A program made the position numbers and the translations under genes. Of a DNA stretch of 64,000 nucleotides, positions 18,351 to 27,469 are shown in pieces. How positions within the stretch are numbered: position 1 is the first letter of the stretch; each line of letters starts with the position of its first letter. Source of the stretch: Aureisphaera sp963669405 (GTDB taxonomy: Bacteria; Bacteroidota; Bacteroidia; Flavobacteriales; Flavobacteriaceae); assembly GCA_963669405.2 (NCBI GenBank), contig CAXXHF010000002.1, positions 2,170,001 through 2,234,000 of the forward strand, read 5' to 3'. Under the pieces are notes generated by a model. That model made no database searches and was not told the origin of the DNA. It saw nothing but the letters and a program-made list of their open reading frames with translations.

Positions 18351-20057
18351 TTAATATTTCTTTGGATCGAATTCATGAGGCAATAGAACAGGATCGTTAC
18401 TGCAACAATCTATCATGAACCAAATATCTGTGGCATCCCAAGGATTACCCACGGCCAATCGGAATTTATAAACAATACCTGGGCGTAATTGATATCCCTG
18501 TGGAATAAAGTCTAAGATATTAATACTACTAGGGGCTTGAGTTAACGGATGAACCCAATCTGAATGCAAAACCAAATTGTTGGACCAAGTAGCTAAATTA
18601 AAATCTGCCAAGCCAATAAAATACCTATCTTCACAAGTACTAGCCGAACCATCGACCAATAAATCATTGGATAAGCATAATACGGAGACATCTATAGGGC
18701 CGTATTTGGATGCCATTTGTATAGTCCTATTTGGGTTTATAAAAGATGCCGCGGCAGTAGCAGATGGGCAACAACTATTATAATCGTAATCATCTATCTT
18801 CCCAATAAAGGTTCCTTGCAGGTGAGATGGGGGAGAGCTGTTATCAATGACTATATGTTCTGGACAGACAGTGTTACCATAAGTTCCCACAACGTTTACC
18901 TTGTTATCTGAGTCTATTAAAATTGCAGCTCCGTTGGATACGGATGAAGTCGCATTTGAAGCCCAGTTATTGGAGGTAACCCCAGTTGTTTTATTTGCAC
19001 CAATGGCAAAGAAATCAGAACCACATTGAGTTCTTAAAACGTTGGTTCCAGTTCTCCCCGTTGCGTAAATTTCATCACAATTGTTTAATACAATTTGAAA
19101 GATTAGAATCACTCCCGGAGCCGTTGCTTGAAGGCTTTTGGTCCAAATTAAATTTCCAGAACTTAGAATATCATGCTTTAGTATTTTGTTTCTAGATATA
19201 TAGTATACAGCCGTATTATCAGGATCTACTTTTACATCGAATGTCCTGTGCTCGTTCCCGTTAGAATAATTTTGTTTTAGCCCCCAAACTGAGTCATAAT
19301 CACCGTTGGAATTAAACCGCAATAGATAATTATGCTCTGTTGTATTAGAAAATGTATGTGGTGTTGAAGAACTGGCATAAACAGTAAGTGAATTTTTAAA
19401 TTTACCGGTTATATAGATTTTTCCAGAAGTATCAATGGCAACGTCTTCAACAGATCCATAAGACGGTGTTAGGACTTTTTTCACCCAAACCCAGTTGTTT
19501 GTTGCCAGTGAAAATTTTGCTACAAAGCCTGTGTTTTGGGATATGGGAAACATAGGAAGATTTCCAAAAGTGACATTAGAAGATGTTGCAAGAGATAGAC
19601 TTAAGTTACCTACTACGAATAATTCGTCATTTTTAATGGTAATTCCATTTAGTATTACCCAACCGTTGGTAGAACTAATTATTGGCAATGAATTTGAAGA
19701 TCCTAAACTGGTATCTATTTCATAAATGATTCCTCCAGTACTGTTTCTTCCAGCAACGTACACCTTGCTATTTCCGAAAGTGATATGGTTAAACGTTTCT
19801 GAAGGGAAAAACAATCCATTTGGAAGTGCGAATGAGTTCCCTGATTGTACCCCATTGTCATATTTAGTCACGCTAAATTGCCCATTGTTGGTATCCATTT
19901 CCAGTGCATAAATATGATCATTAGTATCTATACAGGCTCCTTTTGAGACACGACTTTGCGAAGAACTAGGAAAGTTGACAAAATCCCAATTGGGTTGTGT
20001 ATATCCATACACTGAACTAAGAAAGATTACTACGTAAATAATTGAAAATGTTTTCAT
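18351..20057 (-). CDS. Secreted propeller-type protein of unknown function
   Basis: From the ATG at 20057 the protein (~568 residues) starts with a signal peptide (MKTFSIIYVVIFLSSVYGYT). The longer frame to a GTG at 20078 would begin inside the leader element. Residues ~30-420 contain repeated strands with the pattern VAIDTSGKIYITGKF and ILIDSDNKVNVVGTY, typical of SBBP/Kelch-like beta-propellers. The C-terminal 140 residues (CCPSATAAAS onwards) are Cys-containing and not a standard T9SS tail. The shared 36-nt leader suggests co-regulation with the VWA gene. Confidence 0.75.
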   Translation of the reverse strand: MKTFSIIYVVIFLSSVYGYTQPNWDFVNFPSSSQSRVSKGACIDTNDHIYALEMDTNNGQFSVTKYDNGVQSGNSFALPNGLFFPSETFNHITFGNSKVYVAGRNSTGGIIYEIDTSLGSSNSLPIISSTNGWVILNGITIKNDELFVVGNLSLSLATSSNVTFGNLPMFPISQNTGFVAKFSLATNNWVWVKKVLTPSYGSVEDVAIDTSGKIYITGKFKNSLTVYASSSTPHTFSNTTEHNYLLRFNSNGDYDSVWGLKQNYSNGNEHRTFDVKVDPDNTAVYYISRNKILKHDILSSGNLIWTKSLQATAPGVILIFQIVLNNCDEIYATGRTGTNVLRTQCGSDFFAIGANKTTGVTSNNWASNATSSVSNGAAILIDSDNKVNVVGTYGNTVCPEHIVIDNSSPPSHLQGTFIGKIDDYDYNSCCPSATAAASFINPNRTIQMASKYGPIDVSVLCLSNDLLVDGSASTCEDRYFIGLADFNLATWSNNLVLHSDWVHPLTQAPSSINILDFIPQGYQLRPGIVYKFRLAVGNPWDATDIWFMIDCCSNDPVLLPHEFDPKKY

Positions 20058-20075
20058 GATATAAATATTTAGTTC

Positions 20076-20111
20076 CACCTACTCTATCCTACAGTTTTCG
20101 GCGTCCCTGTT
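20076..20111 (-). promoter_or_regulatory. 36-nt leader element, copy 2 (before the propeller gene)
   Basis: This is the second copy of the element at 18178-18213, with the same orientation. It ends 18 nt before the start codon at 20057, and the second ATTGACGTA block is at 20158-20166. Conserved spacing to both start codons argues against chance. Confidence 0.6.
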
Positions 20112-20306
20112 TTTATATCACAAATCTCGTAACAGGCTCATTATCAATTGATGAGTCATTGACGTAAAAGGGAAAGGAGGATCAACGAAAAATTTTAGGT
20201 TGTTTAACCCTCCCACATTTAGGTGTTTATACTGATAAGAAAATCAGGCAGTTATGGTTACTTTGAATCGTAAACAAATAACTTTAATCAATTAATATAT
20301 AATATT

Positions 20307-20984
20307 ATGAAAGCCAAGATTTTAACTTATGTATTAGCAGGTGTCTTACTCGTTTTTGGAGTATATGCCTATAATTATCCACCAAGCAGTAAGATTAACA
20401 TAAAGAACGGTTCCATTTGTAAGGATTACAGGAAAAAACCTATAAGTGAATTGGAGGTTAGACTAGTTCATGAAATGGTAAATGGGTATCGGAAAGACAA
20501 AAAACAGTTATTCCATATTAATGGAGGGATGACCTTTCCAGGCCCTTCTGGCTTTACAAAGCGCGATGCAGAAAGTATTTGGTTCGACTTTGAGACACTT
20601 CAGGCATTTTTGTTTCATATGGAAAATGAAGCTACGAAAAGAGGAACTGATTCCGATGAATTAGGTGTCCGTATATATTATGCTAACTATCCTGAAGATC
20701 AAATGTTTTGGGATAAAACTAAAACCACTGATCTTCAAGGGGTGTCACTTGATTATAAAAAACGCCATACACTCGTATGCATACCAACAATAAGAAGAGA
20801 TGGTCTAAACATGAACTTTAACCCTACAGACAAACGTACCTACACGCAATCTTTTGAAAGTTTACCAGATTATTCAGATTTAAATTCGACATTTAAAACA
20901 GCAGCATTTGGTTTAAAATCTAACGACCCTGGGGGCTCTACTGGAGCACAAAATCACGGAAATTTATACCCGCCTGATCTATAG
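20307..20984 (+). CDS. Membrane-anchored protein of unknown function
   Basis: The 225-residue protein has one N-terminal hydrophobic segment (ILTYVLAGVLLVFGVYAYNY) and a soluble, probably periplasmic part. The latter includes AESIWFDFETLQAFLFHME, then VRIYYANYPEDQ, and a Gly/Asn/His-rich end GAQNHGNLYPPDL. I do not recognise a described family. It is followed after 26 nt by a membrane protein gene and then the histidine kinase and response regulator, so it may be controlled by or feed that system. Confidence 0.7.
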   Translation: MKAKILTYVLAGVLLVFGVYAYNYPPSSKINIKNGSICKDYRKKPISELEVRLVHEMVNGYRKDKKQLFHINGGMTFPGPSGFTKRDAESIWFDFETLQAFLFHMENEATKRGTDSDELGVRIYYANYPEDQMFWDKTKTTDLQGVSLDYKKRHTLVCIPTIRRDGLNMNFNPTDKRTYTQSFESLPDYSDLNSTFKTAAFGLKSNDPGGSTGAQNHGNLYPPDL

Positions 20985-21010
20985 TTTTAAGATATTTTAA
21001 TAGTTAATCT

Positions 21011-21661
21011 ATGGAAGAATTTCACAACATACTAAGAAGTTCTCTGCTAGTTGCACAATTTTTGGCTGCATTAGTAGGGACTTTTTATTTTTTTAGGTTG
21101 AAGAATAGTTATTGGAAGTGGTTTGCCATCTATCTGGTTTTTATATTTATACAGGAATTTTTTTGGCGAAATAGGTCGTCATTCTTTGGTGTTCCGATGA
21201 AAGGATATTATATATATTTTGGAACTGTATTGGAATGGATATTTTTCTATTGGTTATATGCGTTGAAATCACTCAAGAAAAAAAGGCTATTCTTAGTATG
21301 TTCCTTGATTTACCTAATTACAATAGGGATAGCGATACTATCTTCTAAAGATATAAATCAGGTTTCGGGATTAAGTTTAAACGTAGGTACTATAATCCTT
21401 ACGCTATTGGTAGTCTTAGAGTTTATAAAACAAATTAAAAATGACGACATTCTTAGGTTTCGAGAAAATAAAATGTTTTACATAAATATCGCAATGGTAT
21501 TGTTCTATTTAGGATCTTATCCATTCCATGTGTATGCAAAAGAATTGTATAATGAACATAAAACAATTTACGATGTGTACTTCACCTATTTTTTAATAAG
21601 CAATTGCATCATGTATTTATTATTTACAGCATCATTTATATGGGGGAAAATGGAATCATAA
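21011..21661 (+). CDS. Integral membrane protein of unknown function (about 7 TM)
   Basis: The 216-residue protein is almost entirely hydrophobic, with about seven TM helices (for example FLAALVGTFYFFRLKNSYWK, GLSLNVGTIILTLLVVLEFI, YFLISNCIMYLLFTASFIW). It overlaps the start of the kinase gene by 22 nt, suggesting translational coupling. It may serve as the sensor partner of the kinase, which itself has only one TM segment. No enzyme motif is visible. Confidence 0.7.
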   Translation: MEEFHNILRSSLLVAQFLAALVGTFYFFRLKNSYWKWFAIYLVFIFIQEFFWRNRSSFFGVPMKGYYIYFGTVLEWIFFYWLYALKSLKKKRLFLVCSLIYLITIGIAILSSKDINQVSGLSLNVGTIILTLLVVLEFIKQIKNDDILRFRENKMFYINIAMVLFYLGSYPFHVYAKELYNEHKTIYDVYFTYFLISNCIMYLLFTASFIWGKMES

Positions 21662-22416
21662 TATCGATCATATTGTTTAATATTATCTTCATTGCTTTTG
21701 TTAGTGCTATTGTCATTTTTGTGAGGCAATATCGATTGAAGAAGAAAGCCCATTTGGCAGAAATAAAGGATATTGATGAGGTTCATAAAAAGGAGCTTTT
21801 GGAGACAGAAATGGAAATCCAAACCCAAACCATGAAACATATTGGGCGAGAGATTCACGATAATATAGGACAGAAACTTACCCTCGCTAGTTTATATACC
21901 CAACAATTGGCCTTTGAAAATAAGGCACCACAGATTAACGAGAATATTGAAAACATTGGTGAGATTATTAATGAATCACTTACCGAGTTACGAGAATTAT
22001 CCAAATCACTAACGGACAATTCAATTAATAGTACATCTCTACCATTGCTCATCCAAAATGAATGCAAAAAGGTGAATAATCTAAATAAATGCAAGGTTCA
22101 TTTTACACATAATATTATAGGCGATATTTACTCTTATACCACTAAGAGTATCTTGTATAGAATCACCCAGGAGTTTTTACAAAACAGTATGAAGCACTCC
22201 AATTGCAAAACCATAGAAGTATCCTTAGAAGAAGTTAAGGGAGTTCTGAATCTAATTTTAAAAGATGATGGTAAAGGGTTTAATGTAGCCAATGTAAAAC
22301 CAAAAGGTATAGGGCTAAAAAACATGGAAAAAAGAACTGAAATGATAGGTGGTACATATACCCTGAAAAGTAGCCTGAAAAGAGGAACCAAAATAATAAT
22401 AGAAATCCCATTGTAA
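21640..22416 (+). CDS. NarL/HisKA_3-type sensor histidine kinase
   Basis: From the ATG at 21640 the protein (~258 residues) begins with a TM helix (ISIILFNIIFIAFVSAIVIF) and a basic linker. The HisKA_3 dimerisation box follows, with the phospho-His in HIGREIHDNIGQKLT. The HATPase domain carries N box EFLQNSMKHSN, G1 box DDGKGFN and G2 box GIGLKNMEKR. It has no extracytoplasmic sensor domain of its own. The open frame extends to a TTG at 21604, but the ATG is preferred. Its stop TAA directly abuts the ATG of the response regulator. Confidence 0.9.
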   Translation: MGENGIIISIILFNIIFIAFVSAIVIFVRQYRLKKKAHLAEIKDIDEVHKKELLETEMEIQTQTMKHIGREIHDNIGQKLTLASLYTQQLAFENKAPQINENIENIGEIINESLTELRELSKSLTDNSINSTSLPLLIQNECKKVNNLNKCKVHFTHNIIGDIYSYTTKSILYRITQEFLQNSMKHSNCKTIEVSLEEVKGVLNLILKDDGKGFNVANVKPKGIGLKNMEKRTEMIGGTYTLKSSLKRGTKIIIEIPL

Positions 22417-23058
22417 ATGGCCAAGACTATAGTTATAATCGATGATCATGTTTTAATTGCGCAAGCATTGAGCAGTATTATTTCAAATTTCTTACAATTT
22501 GAAGTCTTATACACTTGCGAAAACGGGTTGGATTTTCAAGAGAAACTAAAAACGAAACCCAAACCAGATGTAGTTTTATTAGACATTAGTATGCCCATTA
22601 TGGATGGGTTTGAAACAGCCAAATGGATCAAGGAAACACATCCAGAAATTCTGATTATGGCATTGAGTATGCAAGAGGATGAGCAGAGTTTGATTAAAAT
22701 GATCAAAAATGGGTCTAAGGGATATATGCTTAAAAATGTACACCCTTTGGAGTTGGAAAATGCATTGGATGGTTTGATTAGGAATGGTCACTTTTACCCA
22801 GAATGGGCAGCGAGTAAAGTATTTACAAGCCTTCGAGAGGACACTATTGATGCTAATTCTAAGTTAAATTTGTCAGATCGTGAAATCGAGTTTTTAAAGT
22901 ATACTACTACTGAGATGACTTATAAACAGATTTCCGAAAAGATGTTTTGCAGTCCTCGTACCGTGGAAAACTATCGGGATAGCTTATTTGAAAAGTTAGA
23001 ACTTAAAACAAGGGTAGGTCTAGCAGTTTATGCACTTAAAAATGGTTATGCAGAATAA
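22417..23058 (+). CDS. NarL/LuxR-type response regulator
   Basis: The 213-residue protein has a receiver domain with acidic pocket (IIDDH), phospho-acceptor Asp in VVLLDISMPIMDG, conserved Thr/Ser region and Lys (GYMLKNVHPLE). The C-terminal LuxR HTH reads LSDREIEFLKYTTTEMTYKQ, then SPRTVENYRDSLFEKLE. It forms a two-component pair with the kinase immediately upstream (no gap between stop and start). The target is unknown, but the two upstream genes in the same run are the closest candidates. Confidence 0.95.
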   Translation: MAKTIVIIDDHVLIAQALSSIISNFLQFEVLYTCENGLDFQEKLKTKPKPDVVLLDISMPIMDGFETAKWIKETHPEILIMALSMQEDEQSLIKMIKNGSKGYMLKNVHPLELENALDGLIRNGHFYPEWAASKVFTSLREDTIDANSKLNLSDREIEFLKYTTTEMTYKQISEKMFCSPRTVENYRDSLFEKLELKTRVGLAVYALKNGYAE

Positions 23059-23083
23059 GGCTTGAATTTATATTCAACTATTC

Positions 23084-23632
23084 CTAAAACCGTCCAACAT
23101 ACCACAAGAAGCTCTCGACGAATCCATCAATTTTCCCCTGAAGATCTTCATCCAATAACTCACCTTCTTCAGAAAACAAATCATTTACCTTAGATATACA
23201 TAACTTTTCAGGAATTGCAATACCACCCAAGGCCAGTCCAACTGTTCGTAATTGAGACAAGCAAAGAATGCCTCCAAACCCCCCAGAAGAAACGGTAACT
23301 ACCCCAAAAGGAACCCTTTTTAAAACTTGAGGCTCTAAATAATCCAAAGCATTTTTAAGGGCACCGGGAATACCATTTTTATATTCGGGACTTACAAAGA
23401 TTACACCATCTACGTTGGTAAAAAAATCATTGAACTCTTGCAGTCCATGAGGTAATGTTTCTGTGTCATTCATCCTTACTTCCAGAATGGGAAAAGGATA
23501 GTCCTTCAGGTCCAGTAGTTTCGCATTAACTTTTTCACTGTTGTCAAAAGCAGCAGAAAGGTATTGTGCTACAAAATGACTTTTTCTTCCATTTCTAATC
23601 GATCCAGAAAGTATGATTATATTTTTCATCAA
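23084..23632 (-). CDS. NADPH-dependent FMN reductase
   Basis: The 182-residue flavodoxin-fold protein has the phosphate-binding loop LSGSIRNGRKSHFV and the flavin-contact segment VSPEYKNGIPGALKNALDYL, both typical of SsuE/ArsH-like NAD(P)H:FMN reductases. It reduces FMN with NADPH and delivers FMNH2. It is last in the 14-gene unit that contains two LLM monooxygenases and an acyl-CoA-dehydrogenase-like flavoprotein, all of which would need reduced flavin. It lies 29 nt downstream of the glycosyltransferase. Confidence 0.9.
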   Translation of the reverse strand: MMKNIIILSGSIRNGRKSHFVAQYLSAAFDNSEKVNAKLLDLKDYPFPILEVRMNDTETLPHGLQEFNDFFTNVDGVIFVSPEYKNGIPGALKNALDYLEPQVLKRVPFGVVTVSSGGFGGILCLSQLRTVGLALGGIAIPEKLCISKVNDLFSEEGELLDEDLQGKIDGFVESFLWYVGRF

Positions 23633-23661
23633 AGCTAATTTATGAAATCAAATAAAGTAAT

Positions 23662-24624
23662 TTAAACCTTCACTTCTGATATCATTTCTTCATAAATACC
23701 AGCATATTTTTCTGCCATGGTAAGGTAATGAAAATGAGCCATGGCATAATCCCTGCAATCTTGGGGATCTATATTGTCTATGCAAGCAACTGCATGACGA
23801 TAATCTGTCTCATTTTCACAAACAAATCCAACTTTTTCAGACATGATTTCACCGTAAGCTCCATTACTGCTACAAATTACTGGAGTTCCCGAAAACAGAG
23901 CTTCTACGATCGTCATACCAAATGTTTCAGGAAATCGGGAAGGTGAAATGAGGGCTTTTGCTCTTGCTATCAATTCCGTTTTTTGTTCTCCCCTTATGTC
24001 TCCTATATAAATGGCACCGTATTTTTTGCACAACGCTTCTACCTGGTCTACGTCTTCTTGATCTGGACTCGATCCCGCTACAACCAATTTAAAATTCAGA
24101 TCTTTCGAAAGCTGTAAAGCAATGTCCAATCCTTTACCTCTATAATACCGGGCATTGGCCATATATAAAAAGTAGTCCAGTTTCTTTTTTGAAAAGATAA
24201 AATCTTCAGGATCCAAACCATTCCAAACATACTGAGGACTATTGTGATATCGAGCCTGTGTTTGGGATACAGACACCCATTTACAAAGAGGTTTTACGTT
24301 TGGTCTATGACCATGATTGGTTGCTAGGATAGGAATGTCTTTGGCAATATAATGAGCAATAATATTTGGATTACCAAGCGCTTTTATATGTACAATATCT
24401 ATGTCTTCAATTAGGGTATTTACAAAAGTAACACCCGAAAGATGTGCCATCTCTTTTTCATTCTTTACATAGCAGAAAACTTCATGCCCAAGCAACGACA
24501 AACCCTTGGCCAGTATATCATGAAGAAAATTGGAGGCTCCAGAAGGAACTTTGGTAGTGGTTTTTCCTGAACCATGTGTTTGAGGGTGTATGTGCTTATG
24601 ATCTCTAACAAGTAGTATTCTCAT
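23662..24624 (-). CDS. GT4-family glycosyltransferase
   Basis: The 320-residue protein has a GT-B fold. The N-terminal domain contains the Gly-rich loop region GSGKTTTKVPSGASNFLHDI. The C-terminal donor-binding domain contains SPSRFPETFGMTIVEALFSG (the E-x7-E motif) and TPVICSSNGAYGEIM. It should transfer an activated sugar to an acceptor on the cytoplasmic side. It is slightly short for GT4. It lies 6 nt behind an LLM monooxygenase gene, so a glycosylated small molecule is a reasonable inference for the cluster product. Confidence 0.85.
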   Translation of the reverse strand: MRILLVRDHKHIHPQTHGSGKTTTKVPSGASNFLHDILAKGLSLLGHEVFCYVKNEKEMAHLSGVTFVNTLIEDIDIVHIKALGNPNIIAHYIAKDIPILATNHGHRPNVKPLCKWVSVSQTQARYHNSPQYVWNGLDPEDFIFSKKKLDYFLYMANARYYRGKGLDIALQLSKDLNFKLVVAGSSPDQEDVDQVEALCKKYGAIYIGDIRGEQKTELIARAKALISPSRFPETFGMTIVEALFSGTPVICSSNGAYGEIMSEKVGFVCENETDYRHAVACIDNIDPQDCRDYAMAHFHYLTMAEKYAGIYEEMISEVKV

Positions 24625-24630
24625 AGTAGA

Positions 24631-25728
24631 TTAAGCATAATTTACAGTAGATTTCATGTCTTCCTCCATTTTGCGAATGAGCGGAATTACATGGGTGCCA
24701 AATCGTTTCATTTCTTCTAACTTGGGCCATCCCGAGAGTATGAAATGAGAAACACCTGCTTTTTTGAATTCCATGATTTTCAATGCGATTTCTTCATAAC
24801 TCCCTATCAATGCAATTCCTGTAGGCCCAACACTTTTTATAAGTCCCGTCCAAATATGGCTACTGGGCCAATCTTCTTTGGCCAATAACTGGTTTTCCCT
24901 CAATGAATACGAATCACTTTTTAAAACCAAGGAAGACTGTCGGTCTTTGTCGCTCATGGTACTTTCCTTTAATTGAAATGCTGCAGACAAAGCTTCTTCT
25001 GTAGTTTCTCTACAAAAAACTGCAAAACGCAATCCTGCAGATTTTCCTTTTTGTAATAAAGGATTTAATTTATTCTGTAATTTTTCAGGAGGCTCACCTA
25101 GCTGCATCCAACAATCACCATAAGTTTCACTAAGATCAATAGCGGGTTGGGAACCTCCAGAAATAAATAGGAATGGCGAATCACCGTGTTCAGATACAAA
25201 AGGAGTATTGAGTCGTCCTTCTTCAACTTGAAGATAATTTCCGTTAACCGTAACAGGTTCCTTTTTCTCCCAAAACCGTGTACAAATATTCAAAAAATCA
25301 CCAGTTCTATGATAACGTTCGTCGTGAGATAAGAAATCTCCGTAGGTTTTAAGCTCAGCAGGATTATATCCCGCTACAATGTTGATATATATCTTTCCTT
25401 TTATGAGGGTTGAAAGCGTGTTGATTTGCTGGGTAAAAAGTGTGGGAGATAACAACCCTGACCTTACGGCAATAATGTACCCTAGTTTAGGAGCGTATTT
25501 GGCCAAGGCTATAGGAAGCAGCATTGGATCTGGTTTTCCATAATTAATATCGATTAAAACAGATTCAATCCCTAAATCCTGTGCGATTTTGCAAAACCTC
25601 CCCTGTAATGGGATATCTGGATATGCAGCTTTTTTTTCGTCATTCTGAGAAGTGGCTGTCACCACTTGTTCTTCTCCAGCTTGAGGAAGACGCCAGTGAA
25701 AATGTACGGATGAATCGGTATTTTTCAT
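24631..25728 (-). CDS. LLM-class flavin-dependent monooxygenase (SsuD-like), copy 2
   Basis: The 365-residue TIM-barrel protein of the bacterial luciferase family starts with VHFHWRLPQAGEEQ and contains GKIYINIVAGYNPAELKTYG, LFISGGSQPAIDLSETYGDC and TGIALIGSYEEIA, all family landmarks of alkanesulfonate/dimethylsulfone-type monooxygenases. Such enzymes use FMNH2 and O2 and are fed by reductases like the one at 23084. It overlaps the upstream LLM gene by 4 nt (ATGA). The pair looks like a tandem duplication, and the substrate is unknown. Confidence 0.9.
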   Translation of the reverse strand: MKNTDSSVHFHWRLPQAGEEQVVTATSQNDEKKAAYPDIPLQGRFCKIAQDLGIESVLIDINYGKPDPMLLPIALAKYAPKLGYIIAVRSGLLSPTLFTQQINTLSTLIKGKIYINIVAGYNPAELKTYGDFLSHDERYHRTGDFLNICTRFWEKKEPVTVNGNYLQVEEGRLNTPFVSEHGDSPFLFISGGSQPAIDLSETYGDCWMQLGEPPEKLQNKLNPLLQKGKSAGLRFAVFCRETTEEALSAAFQLKESTMSDKDRQSSLVLKSDSYSLRENQLLAKEDWPSSHIWTGLIKSVGPTGIALIGSYEEIALKIMEFKKAGVSHFILSGWPKLEEMKRFGTHVIPLIRKMEEDMKSTVNYA

Positions 25729-26810
25729 GAGATGAGAGTCATTTGTTCCACTTCTTTTTTTCGAACCAAGGGGAGTACTCCTTTTCCAAAATGAACCACT
25801 TCTTCAATATCTGGCCAGCCTATAAAAAGGAATTGAGTGATGCCTATACTTTTGTATTCTATCAAGGCATTGGCTACTGTTTCATAAGAACCTACAAGTG
25901 CAATGGCTGGAGCACCCAAATATGGAACAGCACCATTCCATAAATATGGGGTTAGCCAATGAGAATCATTATTGAAAGCATTTTTCAAAATTTCTGTGAA
26001 TCCTTCAGAGTCATAACGTTCTTCATAGCTTTTGTGAACCCCTTGGTTGTTCCCTATAAAATTTTTAAGTAATTCTTGAGCTGCATTTTCAGCTTCTTCT
26101 TGGGTAGGACGTGCAATGATAGAAGTAAGTAATCCTGCTTCTTTTCCAGCTCTTATGAGTGGTTGTAATTTTTCTTTCAGTACCATTGGTGTATCAGGGA
26201 ATCGCCATAGGCAATCTCCATAATCTGAAACTAGGTCTATGGCTCTTTCAGAATTTCCACTAATATAGATAGTTGGTCTTCCTTTTTCAGAATTAAAAGG
26301 GGTGTGAATAGCTCCATTTTCTACTTGATAGTAATTTCCGTTATAATCAATACCTTGTCCTTTTTCCCAAAAAGCATGGCACAACTCTAAAAACTCCCGT
26401 GTTCGTTCGTTTCGTTCTTCTTTGTTTTTAAAATCTCCATAATATCTTAATTCACTTGGGGTATGACCGCTTACTATATTGATGTACAATCGATCTCCAA
26501 TAAGGTTCGACGCTGTATTCATTTGCTGTACAAAGTAAGCTGGGGTAATTTGCCCAGAACGAACCGCCACCAAAAATTTAATACGTTCCGTTTCCAATCC
26601 TAAAGCCACAGCCAACATTAATGGGTCTGGGCGGGTAAACCCAATGGCCATAAGTACGGAGTCAATACCATTTTCTTCAGCCCTTTTACACAATTTCAAT
26701 TGTTCCTGAAAGCTAAGAAGTCCCGTTAGCTTCTTGAATTCTCCTGAAGCCCTAAGATTATCCCCAGCCTGTGATAGGGTCCAATGAAATTGTAATGGTT
26801 TTTTTTTCAT
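25725..26810 (-). CDS. LLM-class flavin-dependent monooxygenase (SsuD-like), copy 1
   Basis: The 361-residue luciferase-family TIM barrel carries LQFHWTLSQAGDNLRASGEF at the N-terminus, DRLYINIVSGHTPSELRYYG in the core, and IYISGNSERAIDLVSDYGDC and PAIALVGSYETVANAL later. It is clearly paralogous to the next gene. It is predicted to be cytoplasmic and FMNH2/O2-dependent. It overlaps its neighbours by 4 nt at both ends, so it is translationally coupled within the large operon. Confidence 0.9.
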   Translation of the reverse strand: MKKKPLQFHWTLSQAGDNLRASGEFKKLTGLLSFQEQLKLCKRAEENGIDSVLMAIGFTRPDPLMLAVALGLETERIKFLVAVRSGQITPAYFVQQMNTASNLIGDRLYINIVSGHTPSELRYYGDFKNKEERNERTREFLELCHAFWEKGQGIDYNGNYYQVENGAIHTPFNSEKGRPTIYISGNSERAIDLVSDYGDCLWRFPDTPMVLKEKLQPLIRAGKEAGLLTSIIARPTQEEAENAAQELLKNFIGNNQGVHKSYEERYDSEGFTEILKNAFNNDSHWLTPYLWNGAVPYLGAPAIALVGSYETVANALIEYKSIGITQFLFIGWPDIEEVVHFGKGVLPLVRKKEVEQMTLIS

Positions 26811-27469
26811 GATCTTTGGTAAAAGGGTACATCCAATTGTGTTTCACTTAGGGTAGAAATTTGTATGCCAAGTTCGTTTCGCATATGATTTAATAAAGGA
26901 TTGAAACGGGAAACACTATCCCAAACTTCTCCGTGTATAGAAAGTGCCTCTGGGCTTTCATTTTCACTACGATCCCAGTATCCATTACCTGACATATCTA
27001 CACCACATAGAAGGATTTCGGTGGCTCCCATATTGTAAGCCAGTTGAACTGAAAGCGAACTTACCGAAGCTCCTTTTCGTATGTGACCTTTTACGGGCCA
27101 TATTTTATTTTCTTGGAGGTGTTCTTCTGCGGTTTCGAATTGATAAATATGATTTTGAGATAATTTATTGGCAGTTTCACTTATGTTGGGGACAATAGCA
27201 TCTCTATAAATCCTAGGCCCATGATACAACTTATCTGCCTTTGGAAACCAAGAAGTGTCATCGTGGGCAATGACCCACCAATCGGGTTGCAGCGCCTCAA
27301 TAAGTACAGCTTTATTTACAACAATTATTGAAAAATCACTAGGAATGGCATTGTAATGATTCACTCCATTTGGGCCAGGAGCAACAATACACACTTTTTT
27401 CCCGAAGGTTGCCCCAGAGGTTAGGATGTTGGGGTAACAGGTTGTGCTATATGTGGTTAATGAAATCAT
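26807..27469 (-). CDS. DUF115/MptE-like Rossmann-fold protein
   Basis: The 220-residue protein contains a nucleotide-binding-type segment KVCIVAPGPNGVNHYNAI, followed by VVNKAVLIEALQPDWWVIAH and a later MGATEILLCGVDMSGNGYW. This order is typical of DUF115 proteins (motility accessory factor and 6-hydroxymethylpterin diphosphokinase MptE-like family). Some relatives transfer nucleotide-activated sugars or diphosphate. The reaction here cannot be assigned. Four-nucleotide overlaps with both neighbours tie it to the operon. Confidence 0.7.
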   Translation of the reverse strand: MISLTTYSTTCYPNILTSGATFGKKVCIVAPGPNGVNHYNAIPSDFSIIVVNKAVLIEALQPDWWVIAHDDTSWFPKADKLYHGPRIYRDAIVPNISETANKLSQNHIYQFETAEEHLQENKIWPVKGHIRKGASVSSLSVQLAYNMGATEILLCGVDMSGNGYWDRSENESPEALSIHGEVWDSVSRFNPLLNHMRNELGIQISTLSETQLDVPFYQRS

